NCBI GenBank assembly: GCA_950097015.1
Contig: CATNEN010000038.1
Coordinates: forward strand, 3,183,501-3,247,500
Origin: Macrostomum hystrix
Lineage: Eukaryota; Platyhelminthes; Macrostomidae
DNA length: 64,000 nucleotides
Reading direction: 5' to 3'
Shown: positions 34,343-47,773 of the stretch, in pieces
How the letters are laid out: each line of letters starts with the position of its first letter
Position numbering within the stretch: position 1 is the stretch's first letter
Translations under genes and position numbers: made by a program
Notes under the pieces: generated by a model
Databases searched by the model: none
What the model was told of the DNA's origin: nothing
What the model saw: the letters and a program-made list of their open reading frames with translations, nothing else

Positions 34343-36530
34343 TGAACCCCCAGTTGACAATGATCCCCCAGTTGACAATGAACCCCCAGTTGACAATGAA
34401 CCCCCAGTTGACAACGATCCCACAGTTGACAATGATCCCCCATTTGACAATGATCCCCCAGTTGACAATGATCCCACAGTTGACAATGATCCCCCAGTTG
34501 ACAAAGATCCCCCAGTTCACAATGATCACCCAGTTGATGATGATCCCCCAGTTGATGATGATCCCCCAGTTGAAAATGATCCCCCAGTTGACAATGATCC
34601 CCCAGTTGACAATGATCCCCCAGTTAACAAAGATCCCCCAGTTCACAATGATCCCCCAGTTGATGAAGTCTCCCAATTGATGATAATCCCCAGTTAACAA
34701 TGTTCCTCCATTTGACAATGTTCCCCCAGTTGACAATGATCCCCCAGTTGATGATGATCACCCAGTTGACATTGATCCCCCAGTTGATGATGATCCCCCA
34801 GTTGACAATGAACCCCCAGTTGACAATGAACCCCCAGTTGACAACGATCCCACAGTTGACAATGATCCCCCATTTGACAATGATCCCCCAGTTGACAATG
34901 ATCGCACAGTTGACAATGATCCCCCAGTTGACAAAGATCCCCCAGTTCACAATGATCACCCAGTTGATGATGATCCCCCAATTGATGATGATCCCCCAGT
35001 TGAAAATGATCCCCCAGTTGACAATGATCCCCCAGTTGACAATGATCCCCCAGTTAACAAAGATCCCCCAGTTCACAATGATCCCCCAGTTGATGAAGTC
35101 TCCCAATTGATGATAATCCCCAGTTAACAATGTTCCTCCATTTGACAATGCTCCCCCAGTTGACAATGATCCCCCAGTTGATGATGATCACCCAGTTGAC
35201 ATTGATCCCCCAGTTGATGATGATCCCCCAGTTGACAATGAACCCCCAGTTGACAATGAACCCCCAGTTGACAACGATCCCACAGTTGACAATGATCCCC
35301 CATTTGACAATGATCCCCCAGTTGACAATGATCGCACAGTTGACAATGATCCCCCAGTTGACAAAGATCCCCCAGTTCACAATGATCACCCAGTTGATGA
35401 TGATCCCCCAATTGATGATGATCCCCCAGTTGAAAATGATCCCCCAGTTGACAATGATCCCCCAGTTGACAATGATCCCCCAGTTGACAATGATCCCCCA
35501 GTTAACAAAGATCCCCCAGTTCACAATGATCCCCCAGTTGATGAAGTCTCCCCATTGATGATGATCCCCAGTTAACAATGTTCCTCTATTTGACAATGTT
35601 CCCCCAGTTGACAATGATCCCCCAGTTGATGATGATCACCCAGTTGACAATGATCCCCCAGTTGACAATGATCCCCCAGTTGACAATGATCCCCCAGTTG
35701 ACAATGATCCCCCCAGTTGACAATGATCCCCCAGTTGATGATGATCCCCCAGTTGAAAATGATCCCCCAGTTGACAATGATCCCCCAGTTGAGAATGATC
35801 CCCCAGTTGACAATGATCCCCCAGTTAACAAAGATCCCCCAGTTCACAATGATCCCCCAGTTGATGAAGTCTCCCCATTGATGATGATCCCTAGTTAACA
35901 ATGTTCCTCCAGTTGACAATTTTCCCCCAGTTGACAATGATCCCCCAGTTGATGATGATCACCCAGTTGACAATGATCCCCCAGTTGACAATGATCCCCC
36001 AGTTGACAATGAACCCCCAGTTGACAACGATCCCCCAGTTGACAATGATCCCCCAGTTGACAATGATCCCCCAGTTGACAATGATCCCACAGTATACAAT
36101 GATCCCCCAGTTCACAAAGATCCCCCAGTTCACAATGATCCCCCAGTTGACAAAGATCCCCCAGTTCTCAATGATCCCCCAGTTGATGATGATCCCCAGT
36201 TGATGATGATTCCCCAGTTGACAATTATCCCCCAGTTGACCATTACCCCCCACTTGACAATGATCTCTCAGTTCACAATGATCCCCCAGTTGACAATGAT
36301 CCCCCAGTTGACAATGAACCCCCAGTTGACAATGAACCCCCAGTTGACAAAGATCCCCCAGTTGACAATGATCCCCCATTTGACAATGATCCCCCAGTTG
36401 ACAATGATCCCCCAGTTGACAATGATCCCCCAGTTGACATTGATCCCCCAGTCGACAATTATCCCCCAGTTTATTATGATCCCCCAGTTCACCATGATCC
36501 CCATTTTGATGATGACTCCCCAGTTGACGT
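34343..36530. repeat. 18-bp satellite inside element 2
   Basis: Same unit as in element 1. A block of about 430 bp is duplicated in tandem (for example 34694-34981 and 35124-35411 encode the same shadow peptide), which is a higher-order repeat. Confidence 0.96.
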
Positions 36531-36544
36531 TGATTTTTCAAACG

Positions 36545-39500
36545 CTGGGTTAGCCAAGATTCAAACTCAGGTTTCGCCATGTTTTAAACCCTGGTGGGCT
36601 CTGATTCAAACTCTCGTTTTGCCATGATTCAGACTCTGGTTGGCTATGATTCAAACTCTGGTTTAGCCAAGATTCAAACTCTGGTTGGCTATGATTCAGA
36701 CGCTGGTTTAGCCATGATTCAGACGCTGGTTTAGCCATGATTGAAACTCTGGTTTAGCCATGATTCAGACTCTGGTTTAGCCATGATTCAGACGCTGGTT
36801 TAGCCATGATTCAGACGCTGGTTTAGCCATGATTGAAACTCTGGATAAGCCATGATTCAGACTCTGGTTTAGCCATGATTCAAACTCTGGTTAAGCCATG
36901 ATTCAGACTCTGGTTTAGCCATGATTTAAATTCTGGTTAAGCCATGATTCAGACTCTGGTTTAGCCATGATTCAAACTCTGGTTTAGCCATGATTCAAAC
37001 TCTGGTTTAGCCATGATTCAAACTCTGGTTTAGCCATGATTCAGACGCTGGTTTAGCCATGATTCAGACTCTGGTTTAGCCATGATTCAGACTCTGGTTT
37101 AGCCATGATTCAAACTCTGGTTAAGCCATGATTCAGACTCTGGTTAAGCCATGATTCAGACTCTGGTTTAGCCATGATTCAAACTCTGGTTAAGCCATGA
37201 TTCAGACTCTGGTTTAGCCATGATTTAAATTCTGGTTAAGCCATGATTCAGACTCTGGTTTAGCCATGATTCAAACTCTGGTTAAGCCATGATTCAAACT
37301 CTGGTTTAGCCATGATTCAAACTCTGGTTAAGCCATGATTCAAACTCTGGTTTAGCCATGATTCAAAATCTGGTTTAGCCATGATTCAGACGCTGGTTTA
37401 GCCATGATTCAGACTCTGGTTTAGCCATGATTCAGACTCTGGTTTAGCCATGATTCAGACTCTGGTTAAGCCATGATTCAGACTCTGGTTTAGCCATGAT
37501 TTAAATTCTGGTTAAGCCATGATTCAGACTCTGGTTTAGCCATGATTCAAACTCTGGTTAAGCCATGATTCAAACTCTGGTTTAGCCATGATTCAGACTC
37601 TGGTTTAGCCATGATCCAGACTCTGGTTTAGCCATGATTCAGACTCTGGTTTAGCCATGATCCAGACTCTGGTTTAGCCATGATTCAGACTCTGGTTTAG
37701 CCATGATTCAGACTCTGGTTTAGCCATGATTCAGACTCTGGTTTAGCCATGATTCAGACTCTGGTTTAGCTATGATTCAGACTCTGGTGTAGCCATGATT
37801 CAGACTCTGCAGGGTTTAGCCATGATTCAGACTCTGGTGTAGCCATGATTCAGACTCTGGTTTAGCCATGATTCAGACTCTGGTTTAGCCATGATTCAGA
37901 CTCTGGTTTAGCCATGATTCAGACTCTGGTGTAGCCATGATTCAGACTCTGGTTTAGCCATGATTCAGACTCTGGTTTAGCCATGATTCAGACTCTGGTT
38001 TAGCCATGATTCAGACTCTGGTTTAGCTATGATTCAGACTCTGGTGTAGCCATGATTCAGACTCTGGTTTAGCCATGATTCAGACTCTGGTGTAGCCATG
38101 ATTCAGACTCTGGTTTAGCCATGATTCAGACTCTGGTTTAGCCATGATTCAGACTCTGGTTTAGCCATGATTCAGACTCTGGTTTAGCCATGATTCAAAC
38201 TCTGGTTTAGCCATGATTCAGAATCTAGTTTAGCCATGATTCAGACGCTGGTTTAGCTATGATTCAAACTCTGGTTTAGCCATGATTCAGACGCTGGTTT
38301 AGCTATGATTTAAACTCTGGTTTAGCCATGATTCAGACTCTGGTTTAGCCTTGATTCAGACTCTGGTTTAGCCATGATTCAGACTCTGGTGTAGCCATGA
38401 TTCAGAATCTGGTGTAGCCATGATTCAGACTCTGGTTTAGCCATGATTCAGACTCTGGTTTAGCCATGATTCAGACTCTGGTTTAGCCATGATTCAGACT
38501 CTGGTTTAGCCATGATTCAGACTCTGGTTTAGCCATGATTCAGACTCTGGTTTAGCCATGATTCAGACTCTGGTGTAGCCATGATTCAGACTCTGGTTTA
38601 GCCATGATTCAGACTCTGGTTTAGCCATGATTCAGACTCTGGTTTAGCCATGATTCAGACTCTGGTTTAGCTATGATTCAGACTCTGGTGTAGCCATGAT
38701 TTAGACTCTGCAGGGTTTAGCCATGATTCAGACTCTGGTGTAGCCATGATTCAGACTCTGGTTTAGCCATGATTCAGACTCTGGTTTAGCCATGATTCAG
38801 ACTCTGGTTTAGCCATGATTCAGACTCTGGTGTAGCCATGATTCAGACTCTGGTTTAGCCATGATTCAGACTCTGGTTTAGCCATGATTCAGACTCTGGT
38901 TTAGCCATGATTCAGACTCTGGTTTAGCTATGATTCAGACTCTGGTGTAGCCATGATTCAGACTCTGGTTTAGCCATGATTCAGACTCTGGTGTAGCCAT
39001 GATTCAGACTCTGGTTTAGCCATGATTCAGACTCTGGTTTAGCCATGATTCAGACTCTGGTTTAGCCATGATTCAGACTCTGGTTTAGCCATGATTCAAA
39101 CTCTGGTTTAGCCATGATTCAGAATCTAGTTTAGCCATGATTCAGACGCTGGTTTAGCTATGATTCAAACTCTGGTTTAGCCATGATTCAGACGCTGGTT
39201 TAGCTATGATTTAAACTCTGGTTTAGCCATGATTCAGACTCTGGTTTAGCCTTGATTCAGACTCTGGTTTAGCCATGATTCAGACTCTGGTGTAGCCATG
39301 ATTCAGAATCTGTTGTAGCCATGATTCAGACTCTGGTTTAGCCATGATTCAGACTCTGGTTTAGCCATGATTCAGACTCTGGTTTAGCCATGATTCAGAC
39401 TCTGGTTTAGCCATGATTCAGACTCTGGTTTAGCCATGATTCAGACTCTGGTTTAGCCATGATTCAGACTCTGGTTTAGCTATGATTCAGACTCTGGTTT

Positions 39501-41195
39501 AGCCATGATTCAGACTCTGGTTTAGCCATGATTCAGACTCTGGTTTAGCCTTGATTCAGACTCTGGTTTAGCCATGATTCAGACTCTGGTTTAGCCATGA
39601 TTCAGACTCTGGTTTAGCTATGATTCAAACTCTGGTTTAGCCATGATTCAGACTCTTGTTTAGCCATGATTCAGACTCTGGTTTAGCCATGATTCAGACT
39701 CTGGTTTAGCCATGATTCAGATTCTGGTTTAGCCTTGATTCAGACTCTGGTTTAGCCATGATTTAGACTCTGGTGTAGCCATGATTCAGACTCTGGTGTA
39801 GCCATGATTCAGACTCTGGTTTAGCCATGATTCAGACTCTGGTTTAGCTATGAGCCATGATTCAGACTCTGGTGTAGCAATGATTCAGACTTTGGTTTAG
39901 CCATGATTCAGACTCTGGTGTAGCCATGATTCAGACTCTGGTTTAGCCATGATTCAGACTCTGGTTTAGCCATGATTCAGACTCTGGTTTAGCCATGATT
40001 CAGACTCTGGTTTAGCCATGATTCAGACTCTGGTTTAGCCTTGATTCAGACTCTGGTTTAGCCATGATTTAGACTCTGGTGTAGCCATGATTCAGACTCT
40101 GGTGTAGCCATGATTCAGACTCTGGTTTAGCCATGATTCAGACTCTGGTTTAGCTATGAGCCATGATTCAGACTCTGGTGTAGCAATGATTCAGACTTTG
40201 GTTTAGCCATGATTCAGACTCTGGTGTAGCCATGATTCAGACTCTGGTTTAGCCATGATTCAGACTCTGGTTTAGCCATGATTCAGACTCTGGTTTAGCC
40301 ATGATTCAGACTCTGGTTTAGCCATGATTCAGACTCTGGTTTAGCCATGATTCAGACTCTGGTTTAGCTATGATTCAAACTCTGGTTTTGCCATGATTCA
40401 GACGCTTGTTTAGCTTTGATTTAAACTCTGGTTTAGCCATGATTCAGACTCTGGTGTAGCCATGATTCAGACTCTGGTTTAGCCATGATTCAGACTCTGG
40501 TTTAGCTATGAGCCATGATTCAGACTCTGGTGTAGCAATGATTCAGACTCTGGTTTAGTCATGATTCAGACTCTGGTTTAGCTATGATTCAAACTCTGGT
40601 TTAGCCATGATTCAGACTCTGGTGTAGCCATGATTCAGACTCTGGTGTAGCAATGATTCAGACTTTGGTTTAGCCATGATTCAGACTCTGGTTTAGCCAT
40701 GATTCAGACTCTGGTTTAGCCATGATTCAGACTCTGGTGTAGCCATGATTCAGACTCTGGTTTAGCCATGATTCAGACTCTGGTTTAGCCATGATCCAGA
40801 CTCTGGTTTAGCCATGATTCAGACTCTGGTGTAGCCATGATTCAGACTCTGGTTTAGCCATGATCCAGACTCTGGTTTAGCCTTGATTCAGACTCTGGTT
40901 TAGCCATGATTCAGACTCTGGTTTAGCCATGATTCAGACTCTGGTTTTGCCATGATTCAGACTCTGGTGTAGCCATGATTCAGACTCTGGTTTTGCCATG
41001 ATTCAGACTCTGGTGTAGCCATGATTCAGACTCTGGTGTAGCCATGATTCAGACTCTGGTGTAGCCATGATTCAGACTCTGGTTTAGCCATGATTCAAAC
41101 TCTGGGTTAGCCATGATTCAAAATCTGGTTTAGCCATGATTCAAACTCTGGGTTAGCCATGATTCAAGCTCTATTTTTGCCATGATTCAAAATCA
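36545..41195 (+). repeat. 23-bp satellite inside element 2, about 4.65 kb
   Basis: About 200 copies of the 23-bp unit (CCATGATTCAGACTCTGG plus TTTAG). A rare insertion ACTCTGCAGGGTTTAG occurs near 37805 and 38707, and an AATCTAGTTTAG variant near 38222 and 39122, which shows a duplicated block of about 900 bp. Confidence 0.96.
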
Positions 41196-41776
41196 GGTTT
41201 GCTATGATTTATGATATTTTATTTACGAAATAAAAAAAAAATCAAAATAATCTTCAATCACTACTGGCTGAAAATTAGTCTAAATGATTTGACGCAGTGC
41301 AGAATCGAACCCTAGCCTAGCCTATAACCTATTCCTAGTGCCTACACATCGGCTATTCCGACTGTTGGTTAGTGGGTGCAAAAATCAGCCTTATAAAATG
41401 AATTCTTAAAGTTCTGGCTTTGTACAATGAAGTGAGAAAATAGAGTACACTCAGTCTCGCGGTTGGTTGTGTACATTTATTTCCAATTTGTCTCCAGAGT
41501 GCAGGCTTCTAACTCAGTCAGCGAGGGGGTGTTGCGCAATTTGACGATGCAATTCCAATTCAGCGGCAGTGAGTAAAATTCTCAATAGGCCAAGATGGTT
41601 TGACCTTTGAAAAATCATGTTTTTCGAATATTTAATCCCTTTAGCAATAAAGTTAAGCTTAATAAAAATACGTGTAAAATTGTCCCCATATTTGGCATCT
41701 TTTGGTGAAGAAATGGTGAAAATCGGTTGAGCGGTTCGGGAGAAAATCAATTACAACCAAGCAAGCATTTCATTTT

Positions 41777-42116
41777 TAGCTGCCTTCGCTACCCTCTGGG
41801 TAGCCTCCCTGTGAGTTCTTATCAGTACGCGCGTGCGTTATCAAAACTGGCTCTGATGCAATCATTAAAATTGGCACTGGAGGCCTCACTGTGCACAAGC
41901 TGAAAACAAGAATGCATTAGAAAAGCCTATTTAAAACTGTTTTTCGAATATTTAATCCCCTTGGCAATGGAATTAAGCTTAATAAAATTACGTGTACCGA
42001 TTCCGGCCCATTTGTGATCTTTTGGCGAAGGAATTTTGAAAATCGGTTGAGCCGTTCGGGAGCTAGTCGATTGCAAACATACAAGCAAGCAAGATTTTCA
42101 TTTTTAGTATAATAGA
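41777..42116 (-). mobile_element. Helitron element 3, short non-autonomous form
   Basis: About 340 bp with no coding capacity. Type-B 3' hairpin GCTACCC-AGA-GGGTAGC (minus strand), then GAAGGCAG. The terminal CTAG is reduced to CTA fused to element 2. 5' end TCTATTATAC. Confidence 0.85.
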
Positions 42117-42446
42117 CTAGCTGCCTTCGCTACCCTCTGGGTAGCCTCACTGGAGTTCTTATCAGTTCGTTATCAAAACTGGCTCTGATGCAATCATTAA
42201 AGTTGGCACTGGAGCCTCACTGTGCACAAGCTGAAAACAAGAATGCATTAGAAAAGCCTATTTAAAACTGTTTTTCGAATATTTAATCCCCTTGCCAATG
42301 GAATTAAGCTTAATAAAATTACGTGTACCGATTCCGGCCCATTTGTGATTTTTTGGCGAAGGAATTTTGAAAATCGGTTGAGCCGTTCGGGAGCTAGTCG
42401 ATTGCAAACAAACATACAAGATTTTCATTTTTAGTATATAAGAAGA
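42117..42446 (-). mobile_element. Helitron element 4, short non-autonomous form
   Basis: 330 bp, type-B hairpin and CTAG intact. 5' end TCTTCTTATATAC at 42446, with extra bases before TATAC compared with element 6. Confidence 0.87.
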
Positions 42447-42788
42447 CTAGCTGCCTTCGCTACCCTCTGGGTAGCCTCACTGGAGTTCTTATCAGTTCGT
42501 TATCAAAACTGGCTCAGATGCAATCATTAAAGTTGGCACTGGAGCCTCACTGTGCACAAGCTGAAAACAAGAATGCATTAGAAAAGCCTATTTAAAACAG
42601 TTTTTCGAATATTTAATCCCCTTGGCAATGGAATTAAGCTTAATAAAAATACGTGTACCGATTCCGGCCCAATTGCGATCTTTTAGTGAAAGAATTTTGA
42701 AAATCGGTTGAGCCGTTCGGGAGCTAGTCGATTGCAAACATACAAACATACAAACATACAAACAAGACTTTCATTTTTAGTATATTAA
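42447..42788 (-). mobile_element. Helitron element 5, short non-autonomous form
   Basis: 342 bp, type-B 3' end. The 5' end starts TTAATATAC rather than TC. Has ACATACAA repeats before the terminus. Confidence 0.86.
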
Positions 42789-43119
42789 CTAGCTGCCTTC
42801 GCTACCCTCTGGGTAGCCTCCCTTGAGTTCTTATCAGTGCCTTATCAAAATTGGCTCTGATGCAATCATTAAAATTGGCACTGGAGCCTCACTGTGCACA
42901 AGCTGAAAACAAGAATGCATTAGAAAAGCCTATTTAAAACAGTTTTTCGAATATTTAATCCCCTTGGCAATGAAATTAAGCTTAATAAAAATACGTGTAC
43001 CGATTCCGGCCCATTTGTGATCTTTTGGCGAAGGAATTTTGAAAATCGGTTGAGCCGTTCGGGAGCTAGTCGATTGCAAACATACAAACATACAAGATTT
43101 TCATTTTTAGTATATTAGA
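42789..43119 (-). mobile_element. Helitron element 6, short non-autonomous form
   Basis: 331 bp, type-B 3' end, canonical 5' TCTAATATAC. Confidence 0.87.
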
Positions 43120-43215
43120 CTAGCAAGTTTTGCCCCCCTTCGGGGAGCAGAAATACTTTTAATTCGTCTAGTATATACTTTTTAGCAGCTGAATTTACAG
43201 CTTTTTAAAGCTACA

Positions 43216-45325
43216 ATGAACCCCCAGTTGACAATGATCCCCCAGTTGACAATGATCCCCCACTTGACAATGAACCCCCAGTTGACAATGAACCCCCAGT
43301 TGACAACGATCCCACAGTTGACAATGATCCCCCATTTGACAATGATCCCCCAGTTGACAATGATCCCACAGTTAACAATGATCCCCCAGTTGACAAAGAT
43401 CCCCCAGTTCACAATGATCACCCAGTTGATGATGATCCCCCAGTTGATGATGATCCCCCAGTTGACAATGAACCCCCAGTTGACAATGAACCCCCAGTTG
43501 ACAACGATCCCACAGTTGACAATGATCCCCCATTTGACAATGATCCCCCAGTTGACAATGATCCCACAGTTGACAATGATCCCCCAGTTGACAAAGATCC
43601 CCCAGTTCACAATGATCACCCAGTTGATGATGATCCCCCAGTTGATGATGATCCCCCAGTTGAAAATGATCCCCCAGTTGACAATGATCCCCCAGTTGAC
43701 AATGATCCCCCAGTTGACAATGATCCCCCAGTTAACAAAGATCCCCCAGTTCACAATGATCCCCCAGTTGATGAAGTCTCCCCATTGATGATGATCCCCA
43801 GTTAACAATGTTCCTCCATTTGACAATGTTCCCCCAGTTGACAATGATCCCCCAGTTGATGATGATCACCCAGTTGACAATGATCCCCCAGTTGATGATG
43901 ATCCCCCAGTTGACAATGAACCCCCAGTTGACAATGAACCCCCAGTTGACAACGATCCCACAGTTGACAATGATCCCCCATTTGACAATGATCCCCCAGT
44001 TGACAATGATCCCACAGTTGACAATGATCCCCCAGTTGACAAAGATCCCCCAGTTCACAATGATCACCCAGTTGATGATGATCCCCCAGTTGATGATGAT
44101 CCCCCAGTTGAAAATGATCCCCCAGTTGACAATGATCCCCCATTTGACAATGATCCCCCAGTTGACAATGATCCCCCAGTTAACAAAGATCCCCCAGTTC
44201 ACAATGATCCCCCAGTTGATGAAGTCTCCCCATTGATGATGATCCCCAGTTAACAATGTTCCTCCATTTGACAATGTTCCCCCAGTTAACAATGATCCCC
44301 CAGTTGATGATGATCACCCAGTTGACAATGATCCCCCAGTTGACAATGATCCCCCAGTTGACAATGATCCCCCAGTTGACAATGATCCCCCAGTTGACAA
44401 TGATCCCCCAGTTAATGATGATCCCCCAGTTGAAAATGATCCCCCAGTTGACAATGATCCCCCAGTTGAGAATGATCCCCCAGTTGACAATGATCCCCCA
44501 GTTAACAAAGATCCCCCAGTTCACAATGATCCCCCAGTTGATGAAGTCTCCCCATTGATGATGATCCCTAGTTAACAATGTTCCTCCAGTTGACAATGTT
44601 CCCCCAGTTGACAATGATCCCCCAGTTGATGATGATCCCCCAGTTGACAATGATCCCCCAGTTGACAATGATCCCCCAGTTGACAATGATCCCCCAGTTG
44701 ACAATGATCCCGCCGGTTGACAATGATCCCACAGTTGACAATGAACCCCCAGTTGACAATGATCCCCCAGTTGATGATGATCCCCCAGTTGACAATGATC
44801 CCCCAGTTGACAATGATCCCCCAGTTGACAATGATCCCCCAGTTGACAATGATCCCGCCGGTTGACAATGATCCCACAGTTGACAATGAACCCCCAGTTG
44901 ACAATGATCCCCCAGTTGATGATGATCCCCCAGTTGACAATGATCCCCCAGTTGACAATGATCCCCCAGTTGACAATGAACCCCCAGTTGACAATTATCC
45001 CACAGTTGACAATGATCCCCCAGTTGACAAAGATCCCCCAGTTCACAATGATCACCCAGTTGATGATGATCCCCCAGTTGATGATGATCCCCCAGTTGAA
45101 AATGATCCCCCAGTTGACAATGAACCCCCAGTTGACAAAGATCCCCCAGTTGACAATGATCCCCCATTTGACAATGATCCCCCAGTTGACAATGATCCCC
45201 CAGTTGACAATGATCCCCCGGTTGACATTGATCCCCCAGTCGACAATTATCCCCCAGTTTACCATGATCCCCCAGTTCACCATGATCCCCATTTTGATGA
45301 TGACTCCCCAGTTGACGTTGATTTT
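43216..45325. repeat. 18-bp satellite inside element 7
   Basis: About 117 copies of GTTGACAATGATCCCCCA and variants, with block-wise duplications like those in element 2. Confidence 0.96.
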
Positions 45326-45329
45326 TCAA

Positions 45330-47165
45330 ACAGGTTAGCCAAGATTCAAACTCAGGTTTCGCCATGTTTTAAACCCTGGTGGGCTATGATTCAAACTCTC
45401 GTTTTGCCATGATTCAGACTCTGGTTGGCTATGATTCAAACTCTGGTTTAGCCATGATTCGGACGCTGGTTTAGCCATGATTCAGACGCTGGTTTAGCCA
45501 TGATTGAAACTCTGGTTTAGCCATGATTCAAATTCTGGTTTAGCCATGATTCAGACGCTGGTTTAGCCATGATTCAGACGCTGGTTTAGCCATGATTCAG
45601 ACTCTGGTTTAGCCATGATTCAGACTCTAGTTTAGCCATGATTCAGACTCTGGTTTAGCCATGATTCAGACTCTATTTTAGCCATGATTCAGACTATGGT
45701 TTAGCCATGATTCAGACTCCAGTTTTGCCATGATTCAGACTCTGGTTTAGCCATGATTCAGACTCTGGTTTAGCCATGATTCAGACTCTGGTTAAGCCAT
45801 GATTCAGACTCTGGTTTAGCCATGATTTAAATTCTGGTTAAGCCATGATTCAGACTCTGGTTTAGCCATGATTCAAACTCTGGTTAAGCCATGATTCAAA
45901 CTCTGGTTTAGCCATGATTCAAACTCTGGTTTAGCCATGATTCAGACGCTGGTTTAGCCATGATTCAGACTCTGGTTTAGCCATGATTCAGACTCTGGTT
46001 TAGCCATGATACAGACTCTGGTTTAGCCATGATTCAAACTCTGGTTTAGCCATGATTCAAACTCTGGTTTAGCCATGATTCAGACGCTGGTTTAGCCATG
46101 ATTCAGACGCTGGTTTAGCCATGATTCAGACTCTAGTTTAGCCATGATTCAGACTCTGGTTTAGCCATGATTCAAACTCTATTTTAGCCATGATTCAGAC
46201 TATGGTTTAGCCATGATTCAGACTCCAGTTTTGCCATGATTCAGACTCTGGTTTAGCCATGATTCAGACTCTGGTTTAGCCATGATTCAAACTCTGGTTT
46301 AGCCATGATTCAAACTCTGGTTTAGCCATGATTCAGACTCTGGTTTAACCATGATTCAAACGCTGGTTTAGCCATGATTCAAACTCTGGTTTAGCCATGA
46401 TTCAAACGATGGTTTAGCCATGATTCAAACTCTGGTTTAGCTATGATTCAAAATCTGGTTTAGCCATGATTCAAACGATGGTTTAGCCATGATTCAAACT
46501 CTGGTTTAGCCATGATTCAAACTCTGGTTTAGCCATGATTCAAACTCTGGTTGGCCATGATTCAAACTCTGGTTTTGCCATGATTCAAACTCTGGTTTAG
46601 CCATGATTCAAACGATGGTTTAGCCACGATTCAAACTCTGGTTTAGCCATGATTCAAACTCTGGTTGGCCATGATTCAAACTCTGGTTTTGCCATGATTC
46701 AAACTCTGGTTTAGCCATGATTCAAACGATGGTTTAGCCATGATTCAGACTCTGGTTTAGCCATGATTCAAACTCTGGTTTAGCCATGATTCAAACGATG
46801 GTTTAGCCATGATTCAAACGCTGGTTTAGCCATGATTCAAACTCTGGTTGGCCATGATTCAAACTCTGGTTTTGCCATGATTCAAACTCTGGTTTAGCCA
46901 TGATTCAAACGCTGGTTTAGCCATGATTCAAGCTCTGGTTTAGCCATGATTCAGACTCTGGTTTAGGCATGATTCAAACTCTGGTTTAGCCATGATTCAG
47001 ACTCCAGTTTTGCCATGATTCAGACTCTGGTTTAGCCATGATTCAGACTCTGGTTTAGCCATGATTCAGACTCTGGTTTAGCCATGATTCAAACTCTGGT
47101 TTAGCCATGATTCAGACTATGGTTTAGCCATGATTCAAACTCAGGTTTGCTATGACAAACTCAGG
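45330..47165 (+). repeat. 23-bp satellite inside element 7
   Basis: About 80 copies of the CCATGATTCARACTCTGG/TTTAG unit. Variants AACGATGG and GGTTGGCC are specific to this array. Confidence 0.96.
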
Positions 47166-47773
47166 TTTGCTATGATTTATGATATTTTATTTACGAAATG
47201 AAAAAATAAATTAAAATAATCTTCAATCACTACTGGCTGAAAATTAGTCTAAATGATTTGACGCAGTGCAGAATCGAACCCTAGCCTAGCCTATAACCTA
47301 TTCCTAGTGCCTACACATCGGCTATTCCGACTGTTGGTTAGTGGGTGCAAAAATCAGCCTTATAAAATGAATTCTCAAAGTTCTGGCTTTGTACAATGAA
47401 GTAAGAAAATAGAGTACACTCAGTCTCGCGGTTGGTTGTGTACATTTATTTCCAATTTGTCTCCAGAGTGCAGGCTTCAAATTCAATCAGCTAGGGGTTG
47501 TTGCGCAATTTGACGACGCAATTCTAATTCAGTGGCTGTCAGTGAAATTCTCAATAGGCCAAGATGGTTTGACCTTTGAAAAAATCATGTTTTTCGAATA
47601 TTTAATCCCTTTAGCAATAAAGTTAAGCTTAATAAAAATACGTGTATAATTGTCCCCATATTTAGCATCTTTTGGTGAAGAAATGGTGAAAATCGGTTGA
47701 GCCGTTCGGGAGAAAATCAATTACAAGCAACCAACCAACCAACCAAGCATTTCATTTTTAGTATAGTGGAAGA

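Larger units (their letters stand above)
34246..41779 (-). mobile_element. Helitron element 2, satellite-bearing, 5' terminus trimmed
   Basis: The 3' end at 34246 is the same type as element 1. Carries the 18-bp array (34343-36530) and a very long 23-bp array (36545-41195). Its 5' end lacks the terminal TC...TATAC. ATTTTTAG runs directly into the next element's TAGCTGCC. Confidence 0.86.
43120..47773 (-). mobile_element. Helitron element 7, satellite-bearing
   Basis: Same plan as elements 1 and 2: type-A 3' terminus (43120-43215), 18-bp array (43216-45325), 23-bp array (45330-47165), shared 5' block. 5' end TCTTCCACTATAC at 47773. Confidence 0.88.

Noticed and set aside
30450-36580. Many overlapping long open frames (STGGSL, GDHCQL, GIIVNW on minus; PVDNDP, QLTMIP on plus)
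   Set aside because: They come from an 18-bp repeat. All frames on both strands stay open, there is no start context or non-repeat domain, and the arrays lie in transposons.
41777-43119. Short tandem units as hammerhead-ribozyme retrozymes or SINEs
   Set aside because: No CTGANGA...GAAA core was found. The hairpin plus CTAG and the TC start fit Helitrons better.
43180-45415. Long repetitive open frames in element 7
   Set aside because: Same 18-bp satellite artefact.
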